Shown: one piece after another, positions 1 to 10,857 of the stretch
Layout: every line of letters begins with the position of its first letter
Position numbering within the stretch: the stretch's first letter is position 1
Origin: Chimonanthus salicifolius
Taxonomy: Eukaryota > Streptophyta > Magnoliopsida > Laurales > Calycanthaceae
Reading direction: 5' to 3'
NCBI GenBank assembly: GCA_013350335.1
Contig: CM023537.1
Coordinates: 10,844,438-10,908,437 of the forward strand
Length of the DNA stretch: 64,000 nucleotides
Notes under the pieces: generated by a model
What the model was told of the DNA's origin: nothing
Seen by the model: only the letters and a program-made list of their open reading frames with translations
Database searches by the model: none
Made by a program: the position numbers and the translations under genes

Positions 1-775
1 GGTAGATTTCATTAAGTGGACATGTACCTTTTGGGCCTCAGTGTTACCAGATTTCAAATTTGTGCTGGTGGACTTAATTGTGAGATGTCTACATGAGGTT
101 ATCACCGACACCAGCACTGCACAAGTTATAAATGTATCATCGGAACCCCCTCCTCTCAGAAGTTTTGAACTGAACTTTGCATGCAAGTGATACCCTGGGC
201 CTGCAGGTATAGGCAGGATTAATCAGGAACATTGCTAGCAATTCTTTGATTGCCTCTTCCAGCCCAATTGATCCTTGCTTTGCTCACTTTGCGGAAGCTT
301 CTGCTCTCCTTTTTGGGCTTAATCTGTTGATCAATAACCACTGGCTGCAAGGGATAATTGAAGAGCACTATGTAGAAGCTGCTGCTCTCCTTTTCAAGTT
401 TAATCTTTTAGCTATAATTGAAGAGGACTAGGCCTGCGCCATTGCTTGTGGCAAAGAACTCTTCTTCTCACCCATAGGCCATAGCTGACATTGTTGAGGA
501 AATTGGAGATTTAAGCAAGGGAATTGATGTTTCCTTAGAGACGCCAATGGTGAGGTGGATAGGTGGCTAAGAGAGGAGTATCTAGACTTTCATTGCTTGT
601 CGATGATCTCCATCTTTGTAATTCCTAATTCTTTTAGCTTCTTCTAGCTACATGTTTCTTTTTTTTATCCTGGGTGTTTAGTGTCTTTGGGCCTGCTATC
701 TTGGACCACTTGGCCTTCTAGCCTTTGTATTGGCTGTCTGCTTTTTAAATAAAATTACCATCTATCAGAAAAATA
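1..775 (+). mobile_element. LINE-like 3' end with decayed RNase H domain (remnant)
   Basis: Around 165-440 the plus strand reads as pieces of a plant non-LTR RNase H-like domain: a Y-P-G-P-A-G-I-G stretch near 190-212, then an in-frame block at 246-431 with S-P-I-D...H-F-A-E-A-S-A-L-L-F-G-L-N-L-L. A second, shorter echo (E-A-A-A-L-L-F-K-F-N-L-L) follows. An in-frame stop lies just before Y-P-G-P. The stretch 640-775, a T-rich tail with TTTTAAATAAAATTACCATC, resembles the 3' ends of plant L1-like LINEs. The region lies inside the KH gene, downstream of its last visible exon. The family call rests on motif memory and is moderate. Confidence 0.45.
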
Positions 776-3700
776 AAATTTAAGTGATTTTCAACTGTTA
801 ATCAGGTCACCCCCTACTTTCAAATCACTAAACTTACACCTCATGGATTTTGTCTCTACTATATTAGTTTTCCTCAAAAGTGTTTCTCCATGTTTCTAAC
901 TTATTATTTAGTAGGTTCCTGTAAGGAATGAAACTTGAGACAGGCCCAACACAAGCCCGCATGAAAACACCTAAAAAAATCATGTTCAAGTTGACCAAGA
1001 TGCAAATAAGGCTTACCCAGCCCAAACTAAAATTCAGGTTGGGCTCATGCCTATTACATGAAAGCTCGAGTTAGAGCTGAAAGGGTGACTTTTAACCACA
1101 TTTTTATAAAATCGAATTTTTAATTGATAATTTTGTATAAATATAAAATTTATATAACATATATTTCATATTTTATAGAATACTAGAAAAGAACTTCCAT
1201 TTTAAGTCCAAAAAGCCTGAGCCTGAAAATGGCTTAACATCAAGCTCAAGCCTTGCAACTACAGTTCGGGCAAGGCTTGCATTCTACTAATTTGGGTTAA
1301 CTCAGACCCAAGCATGAGCTCAGGCCCTTTAATTGCAATTTAGGTCTCGGCTCAAGAAAGCCTATAATCCAGCCCAGCCCAGCCCATAAATTTTGTAGTC
1401 CTAGTTCCTTCTCGATAATTGGTACTACCACAAGTGATGATCATCAGCACTACCCCCACCAAATGTGGTGATGATGGATCTATTGGAAATCTCTCTCTTT
1501 CATTACATCCCGAGTTTGTTATCGCTTCGAATCATTTTTTCAGTCCCTGAATTTTATGGCCTTCAAAACATGGCCAAATTGATTTGATCGATATGATTTT
1601 TGGTGGGGCTATTACTAAATCTTAGAACCTTCCAGAGCCCATCTCGATGGACAAAAGTGGGAATACCCTATGGTGTGGGGGAAGTACCATATCATCCAAA
1701 AGATGCCCGAAGCAACAATAACTAATCAGTCAATTTTACTGAGTAAAAAAACTTCATACAAAACAACAATAAATGTAAACCACAAGAAATGGATACTACC
1801 ACACTTTCAAAACCAAATAACAATAGTAATAGTAATAATAATAAATATTTTTTTGTGTGAAACCAAGCTGATAATCAGCATTTTGCAAATAATGCTTCAA
1901 GATAAACGCTGGTATATCCATACAACCAGACTAGAAATCATCCTACATTTGCACATGTAAGCAAACATTCAGCAATTGTGCATCCATGTAAGCATGCATA
2001 TACATCACAGAGTTGCTGTGAAGAATTATATAAGTCATGTGACTCTAGCCTCAATTCCTGGTAACTAGGTGCCTTCATGGAAGTGCAGCATAGAGGCACA
2101 TTGCATGGAGTTTAAGGTTGTATGTCTCTACTGGAAACTAGGTGAAGCTAATATCATTTCCAGAAAAAAAAAAAAAACAAAACCACAACTAAGTGAAGCT
2201 AATCACATGATAATAGCATAGAAATAAAGAAGCAAAGAAAAGGGCCTTGGCAGTCAAAACTTTGTCAAATGTTTCATATAAAAAACTTCGAGGTTATGAC
2301 CAGTGAATTGAAATTAATCCTTGCAACATCCCAAATGTTTAGCATCAATCAAGTAAACCAAGAATAAAATAGTTTATTGGTCATTATGGCATACATGTTA
2401 TGCATATGATGAAAATAACCAACCTGAATACGAGCCCCAGACCGACTTTGCATGTTCTTTATGGTCTCACCTCCCTTACCAATGATCAATGCAACCTATA
2501 AAATAACTAAATCGTCATTTCAACACATGCGGCAATATAAGGGTACTTAGTTTAACAAAACTAAATCTATCATTGACCAAATAGTTACCTTGTTGTTTGG
2601 AACTTTCATTGAAAATTGTTCAGGTCCATGTTGCACGGAAAGAGGTGCCTGAGAGGCAGTTGTGCCAGATCCTGCTGCATCACTCTATTGTAAACCACAA
2701 AAGTTTTTAGTAAGAACAAGAAGTTATAAAAGTAAGATGTGATTTCAGTAACAGTAAAGGCCCATTTGTTTTTACTTTCTACCGGGAAAAAAAAAATTCC
2801 AAGAATTTGTAAGAAAATATTTCACTGAAAACCTGGTGAACAGAAACCTTTTCTTATGAGAACTTGCTTTCTATGTTTGCAAACAACCTTACACACTTCA
2901 AAACAGTGATAAGACATTGCCAGTGAAGCATAAAGAAACCAACCAAGGGCACATGGTTAAATTGGATTTCAAATCTATCATTCAATCTGTAAAGCATTAA
3001 AAAAATCCAGATCAATTGTGACTCAATCAATTCAATATCAAATTTAGAATGAGAGGGCCCACCAATCACCAACGAAATTGACAGATTGAATAAGGTTTGG
3101 ATTAGATCAAGGGACCCAAATTTTATAACTTCATAACTATTTAAGCACATGCTCTTCTATGGGAATGTTTGTACATGCTAAAATTCATGGATTTCGAAAT
3201 CTAAATACTCATCAGTTTTTATTTCTTAAGTTTGGTGCGGTCCATATTCACTGAATCTTAAAAGACTCAAAAATCAAAAATTCTAAAAATCGTCATCTCA
3301 CATAACCTCCTAAGATTTAGAAATCTTGCATTCAAAATCTGCAGTTACTTGCAGCCAGGTGTGTGCATTACATTACATTCTTTGAAGAAGGGAGTTCAAA
3401 TCCGATCCAAAGCAAACACTCAGTCAACAAGCCCACAAGGACTGTCTTTTATGGAGTGTTTTATGCACTTATGAATATATACATTTTTTTACATATTTAA
3501 AAAAGTGAGTATCATTTATTTCTCAATCCTATCCTTTTCAACTTCTTAATTACTCTTGTATTATTTAGGAAAAAAAAAAAACTTTGAGATATTCATCCAA
3601 GTGAGATTTCTTTGAAAGGTATTCATCTAAGTGATATTTACCATTAGATTTAATACATATTATTGGACAATTTAAATTTTAGATCTTAAGATAAAAGGTT

Positions 3701-6700
3701 AGATGATCAAAAGTACCAAACTTTGTAGGAAGCACATCTAGGTGATTTAATGTAATCTCGTATAACAATATATTTAAACATTACGTCCAACTATTAACAT
3801 GGCCCATCATGGAAAAAATAGAGCACAGGAGAAAGGATCTTATCTATGAGAACTATCCAACATTATTTAGTTTTGAAAATTTCAAACATTTTCTTAAACA
3901 CGCATTTTTATTGAAATGTATAGAAAATCACACAGTAAAAGGCATAATAAAATCTCACCTCCATCAAATCATTTTAGCTCGAAATCGTAGACCTTGAAAA
4001 TTCAACTGCATTAATTCATTGATTTTTTATGACTCATTTTGCAAAGCTACAATATTATATTGAGAAACTTTTCAATTTTTTTCTATCCAAATACTCTTTA
4101 TCACACCAACTGATGTAGAACATGTTGCGGACCAATTTTTGAAGAAATATTCCCGCCGGGTCGATAAGATGCATGACCCACGAGCTTAATCACGAGCTGG
4201 CCCCTTTCCATTGTTTTACGTAGTCTTATTTATTCTTATTTTGTCCATGTAAGAGTCCTACTTGAATAAGGACTCAAGAAAGAGTCTTAGGTTAGAATAT
4301 AGAAGTCGTGTGTAACTTAACTTGGAAAGCTCCAAGAATAGGTTAGGATAAGAGTCGAGTGAAGGATATACGAAAAAGGGTTGGTAGATACATGTAATAG
4401 TCAATAGTTTTTATTATAAATAATATGCGTATGGTGGAGAGAAGAAGCACCTCCAGTGAGTTTGAAAGCAACTAATGAAAATTGATTGGCTTCAGGGACT
4501 CCCATGTATTCAAAGAAACGCTCAACCTTAGTGACCCATTCCATAAACTCTTTGATGTGGAGAAGTCCATTGAAAGGTGGAAGTTCAACCTTGGGTCGAT
4601 ATGCATTGTTGTCAGAAGGATCGGTGAGAAGCGCTAGAATTCTGTTGATTGGGATTGGGTAGGTGGGTATTAAGAACCAGTTGCTCAACATCCTCATCAT
4701 CTCAATCTTCCCAATGTGGTGGCTCTTCTTTTTTATATTATTGCCGGCGTTTCTGTCAAGCGAAATCTGCAATCATGATTGCGCGAAACTCAGTGAACAA
4801 TTCTTTCATCTCTGCTTTAAATGTATCGAACTGAACGGTGGTGACAAACTGATCATTATTGGATGCCGTCGAAATTTCCGCGATTTTTTTATTTTTTTTT
4901 CCAGATCACCGATGAGGCACACGGATAGTCACTGGAAGCAGGGAACCTTGGCTCTGATCCACTTAATGTAGCAGAAGCGAGAAGAAATCGAAACGAGTCA
5001 ATTCCGGCTCTTATCGGACCTCACACACGTGTGAGTGTGTTCTAAGTCAAGCACGTGTGACAGAGAAAAGAGGAGATTAGGGCTGCAACTGAATGACATG
5101 CGATTGGAAAAGAGGAAAAGGAAAAGAAACGAAAAGGAAAAGTGGAAAAGAAGGCAGAGATGGCAGAGACGGCGGCGAAAGCTTGAGAAGGAAGAAGGAA
5201 TCGATGGGAGGAGAAGAAGATGGAGGAGAAGGCTGGCAGGAATTAAAAAGGACAGGTACCTAGCTGAAAGGAAGGTGAAGGGTTGTAACAAAGGAAAAAA
5301 CTGGACTGTATGGAGCTGCGGCGACTCCAGTAGATTCTGGTGATACCTGTAGGGATCGGAACTGTTGATTAGAGCAGCAAAAGAGTCTTGCGATGTAATT
5401 AGGATGAAGCCTAGTCTCTTGCGATGGAATCCTGCTTGGGATGAAGCCCAAGGGTCAAGAATGGTGGCTGGATTAAACCAGCAGTGGGAAATCCTTCAAC
5501 AAGGCAGCAAAGCAGAGAGAGACAGAGACAACAGCGAAAAATAAGGTGTGTCTATTCTCCACCATACGCATATTATTTATAATAAAAACTACCGACTATT
5601 ACATGGATCTACCGACCCTTTTTCGTATACCCTTCACTCGACTCTTATCCTAAGCTATTCTTGGAGCTTTCCAAGTTAAACATGACTTCTATATTCTAAC
5701 CTAAGATTCTTTCTTCAGTCCTTATTCAAGTAGGACTCTTACATGGGCAAAATAAGAATACATAAGACTAAGTAAAACAATTGAAAGGAGCCAGCTCGTG
5801 ATTAAGCTCGTAGGTTACGCATCTTATCGACCCGGCGGGAATACTTCTTCAAAAATCGGTCCGCAACATGTTCTACATCACCAACCATGTAAATCCAGAC
5901 CATAATGTCATTTACTTAAAAAACACTATAAAAAATTAATGGTAGAACAGTATAAAATTTTCAAAATTGAATAACCCAATATAACCTAACTTCGTAGCAT
6001 GTGTAGATTTTTACCTTTTGCTCTTGGTTCTCTGAGTGTCTAGCACTTTGCACTGTATTAGAGTACCACAATTTAGGTGATTCAACATTGATAAATTTTA
6101 AATTATAATAAAGAATGTTCCTTAATTTACAGCACCAAACATCTAATTTTTAATCAATAATTAAAAATTAAAGATTTTAGAATGCTGCACCAAACATAGA
6201 ATTTTGATGATTAAACATTTGAAACCCCTAAAGTTAGTATTCTCGTAATTTAAATCATTGAGGATTAAAATTTTGTGTATTTTACTTTCGCACAAACATG
6301 CCCTACATGGATTGACATATCTAAGCCTTATTTTTCCAGTCAGGTATAATCAGGTGGTGGGTCTCTTGGTCTCTTTGCTATACCTTTAAATGGGATATGA
6401 GGTGAGAAAAAAGAAGCGTGAAAAGGAATTCCCACATGTGAAATTGATTTCATATGAAAACAACTACATGTCCATGAGAATCAGTTTTCCTATGAAACTC
6501 TACAGAAAAAAAATGCAGATGGAAGAATACCATAACTATTGTTCTAAGAAAGTAGAACTTAACAGACATGGAGCTAGCCTCCTCTATTCTCAACAAAAGG
6601 GTAGCCCTCATCTAAGCGATACTGCAGAGATCAAGTTGAAGATTTGAATAAAGCAAGAAAAGGGATATTTTGAATATCATAATACTGCAAGATGGGGCCA

Positions 6701-9700
6701 CCTCTTCAGATGAGAACAGAAGGGAGCTAACCCAAAAGCAGCTTAGCACCAATTCTTCCTTTTGAAATTTGAAACCACTTCTTGCAATATACACTTTAGC
6801 AGCCATAAGTTACGGGCATCATCTAAATGATATTTTTTTAAGTAGAGCTTCAATTGAATGATTTTGGTAGTACAAACTGCACCTCTGCAATTACATCCTG
6901 GATTAACTTCTCCGCTCGGCTAATTTGTTCTGATGTACCCATCAATTCAACCTCCCTTGTCTGAGAAGTTGGATCAGCATCTGCATCCCTAGTTACTTGG
7001 ATTCTGGCTCCAGACTGAAGTTGTAGATATTTTATGGTTTCCCCTGCCTTTCCAATAACCACCCCAACCTGTGAAATGAAGATGTAGACATTAGACAAAA
7101 CACACTTCAAGATCATGAACGCAAATGCTTTCATTAGTATTGTAAATAGATATTAAATCAAATTAAATTAAATAGAAGGAAGTCGAACTAGTACCTTTCC
7201 ATTTGGAATATCTATTCTTTTACTTGTGGCTTGAAAATTGTAATTGGGAGTTGGTTGCGCCATAGAGGGAACTGATCCAAATGCAGGGTTTGTCGTCGAT
7301 TGATTAAAAGGTTTTTGTGAGAACTCTGAGTAACACAAAGAGTTGGAATTAAAATAGGTGCTACCAAATCATAGTATGACGCATAACTGCATAAACACCC
7401 CAGAACAAATGCATATATTTAAAATGATATATGCGGCATACAAGGACCAAGAATTCATCTGTATCGCCCACATATAAGCTTCTCATAGTAAATCTCAGTA
7501 ATACAAGGTCCATTCTTTTATCACCAAAATGGCTGAATTGTTAGGGGAAAAAAGGAACAAAGCAGATCTATCTTTGAAAAGGTAACCTCTCTCCCTCCTA
7601 TGGCACATGTTCCATCTCTTTCTCTTGTCCCTCTCTACCTGCCACCATGATTGAATAGCATGGCTTGTAGTTTTACATATTCCATCGCTTTTACATTTTT
7701 TTTTTTTTCCTCTTTTTTTCTTTTGGAGGGAGGTTACATGCCAAAGGGCAAACTGCCTAATACTTCCTTTTTAAGTTTTCCAGATTACTTGTGAGTTGTG
7801 ACTTACTCTTCTAATTTTCTGTTTTTAAATTTTAGTTCGTTATCTTTTTAACCATGTTATAGAACTTTACGTTATCAAATGATTGCATATCTGAATTTTT
7901 CATATACTTTTTGTTCTTATCAATTTTCCATTTTTGTGTGTAGTTCTTTGGAATGAACACCAAAATATCCAAAATGCTGAATTTTCCACTTTACAAGCAT
8001 ATCAGAACGACTTCCAAAAAGGATCTAATAACTACGCAATAAACTGTGATACCCTCTCAAAAAAGATGAAACAAACAATGATATATCAACACAGATACAA
8101 GTACAGAAACAGTTGCAAGAACAGGGATGCAATACTTCATTTTTTACCAAAATCCAAGGCACGGATAAAGATACGAGACTCCCATCCAGAAGACAATTTT
8201 ACATTAGATTATGATATTTAATGGAAATATTTTACTCACCATGCTATTATTTATTTCCACGCCATTAAATGAATTAGCCCTAAATGTTGTATAAGTGTCT
8301 ATTTTGTAAAGTTTCTTCAACACAATCTTCTTTAGCCTTTTAATGTCTTATGACTGGTATACTAAAACTACTATACGTTATCTCATTGAGTATCCTATAA
8401 TTGTAGAGGTATCTTGACATGGACACGTGCATCTAATACAATACATGACCATATATACAAGTGTTTAGGCATCTAGACAGCAAATTAAACGAACATTATT
8501 TTGAGTTCCCATGAAAGAAATTTCAATATAACCTGATTTGAAGGGGGAATAAAAACTCTCCCCCACAAGGGAATTCACAATAGGAACCCATGAGGTTAAA
8601 GAGTGGTAATACAAAGTGAAGAGAAAGGCTAGAAAAGGATTCCCCTAACAACAATGCTCGGAGATATATTACCCATTCCTATAAAGAATTCTTCATAAGT
8701 CGCCTACAACGAACAAAAGTCACGAGATCTCAAAAGATATCAACATTATCAGCCACTCACAGAAGCGCCATACCATTAAGTTTCATACATGGCGTAACCT
8801 ATGCCAAATAATATAGGCCTCCTAAAATAGACATGTGGAAACAGCATTTGAATGAATTTCAAGAGAAAAATAATTCTATGATTTGATCAAACAATAACAT
8901 TAGTATGGTTCAAGAGGAAGTGGCAATAACTCAAACAGTACAGTGGAAGTATATTGAATCAATAAGAAGCAATAATTATCTATCATGGTCACTTCATTTT
9001 GTTCCCACTTATGAAAGATCAATCAGATACAAGAGTATCGCGATGACAAAAGCTTTAATGGGGGAAATAGAAGGAACATGTATTACACTTGCAAAATCGA
9101 AGTACAGTTGAAACACCATGAATGTCACAATTCAAGGAAATCCCATAGAACAAATGCAGTGAAACTTATTGCAGATGGGATTCACCTTTATGGTTGCATA
9201 ATGAGTACTTACTATTATGTGACAACAGATTGTGGATGGGATGTTTCTTTTGGCTCTTCTTAAACAGACCTATGTAATTGTTCATGTAGATGAAACTTGG
9301 CAGTTGAACTTAGGCACCATAGGAAGATGTTTTGGCATATCTTACTTTACAAAATTTGGTGATAGAAATACCAATATGAAGTTTGGAAAAGCAAATAACC
9401 ACCAATAAGGCAGCCTCTATCAAACAAAAATGCACATAAAATCACTTAAAACCTTAAAAATAAAATTAGATATTTTTTCTTTTTTGAAATGGTAACTTCA
9501 TTAAAAGACACAAGAAGCACCAAAAAGTACAAGGAGAGGAAAAGGGACCCCAAAAGCAAGGACCTCAAAGCAAAACACTAGGCATACAAGCACATCAAGA
9601 TTAACCAATGCACTACTTCCAGGCTCTTAAAATATCAAAGATGGAAATTTTCTGAAATTCAGGAATAGAAGATGCCCAGGCAGCGCATTTGTCTTTAATT

Positions 9701-10792
9701 CTGCCATGCCATCTGAAGGGCTCTCCCCAAATTCCTGAAACTCTATTTCATTTCCCACCATAGACTCTACTAAATGGTTGCAAAAAAGGCAAGCTGCCAA
9801 AGAATGGACAATCTAGATTTGCCACTGAAAACAGCCCAAGCATAGGAAAGCTGGGCAATAGAGGACAGCATGCCCCACTGAACCTCAAAAAGGTTGAGCT
9901 CCACACCAACAAGAAGAAAGAGTAATGGAAAAGGAGATGATCAGCTTCCTCATAAACACAGAGACAGAGGGGGCAAACACTAACAATGATTCTCTTAAAA
10001 AGTAAAATACATATTTATATGTTCACTATGCCATAAATAGAAAGATAGCATTATTAAGAAAAACGAGAAATGTTTTAAGGAAACTTCCTAAGGTATAATA
10101 ATTAACAATGAAACTAATTCAGTTAGTACTACAATAGATGTTCAACACAAAAAATTAGAGTCATTGGCATATAGTGCCATAACTCCAACCATAGAGGAAA
10201 CATTGAAGGCTCTAGCAAAGACATTTCCAACCATGAGAATGATAACCACAACTCCTTTCCGAAACAAAGTACCAGGCTCCCAGTGCCTTCGGGAAAAATG
10301 TGGTAGAAGGCAACCAGCATCTTTCTTTGTATATATCTCAGATTTCCTCAATGGTTTTTTATTAGCCTCTGAGACCATCAAAGTCTCAGGCCACTAAATA
10401 AACACAAGCTAAATGCCCTTCCAGTCATTTAAGGAGGTAATACCACTCCATACTGCTTCATAAAAATCCAATAAGCAAAGCAAGTGCATCAACTTCAAAT
10501 AGGACCAACCAACACAACCCAAAATTGTCCCAAAACCACAGTAATCATGTAACAATTAGCAAATGTGCACTCATTTTAGCTGAATCTTTTTTCTTTTTCT
10601 TTTTTGAAAGATGCAGAATCATGTTTATCTTGAACACTTGCATTGAAGTTCTGCCTGAAGCATCGAATTGACCTAAAGATAACTGAAGGATTTCTCATCT
10701 CCTTCCAGTTGTGGTTCAACATTCTAATTTAAACACTCAATGCTAAAAACCTGCCAAACAATACCTACCAGCTCCATGATCCACAACAGGGA

Positions 10793-10857
<65 letters not shown>

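Larger units (their letters stand above)
4111..5880 (-). mobile_element. Ty3-type LTR retrotransposon derivative with inverted LTR ends
   Basis: The element begins TGATGTAGAACATG and ends with the reverse complement of that sequence. It is flanked by the 5-bp direct repeat CCAAC (4106-4110 and 5881-5885). Read on the minus strand, an LTR of about 913 bp (about 4968-5880) is followed by a primer-binding site resembling the initiator-Met tRNA end (TGGATCAGAGCC at 4950-4961, one base short of the usual form). A gag N-terminal region follows, which breaks off at 4441. The far end (4111-4440) is the first 330 bp of the same LTR in the opposite orientation. No protease, reverse transcriptase or integrase is present, so it is non-autonomous. 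It lies in intron 3 of the KH gene, in the same strand sense as that gene. Confidence 0.8.
2685..6882. other. KH gene intron 3 contents
   Basis: This 4.2 kb intron holds the 1.77 kb inverted-LTR element described separately (4111-5880). Outside that element the sequence is AT-rich, with homopolymer runs and no recognisable coding exon. Confidence 0.6.

Noticed and set aside
5035..5343. Highly basic 102-residue open frame on the plus strand
   Set aside because: It lies in the LTR of the minus-strand retrotransposon and is a low-complexity purine-rich shadow frame.
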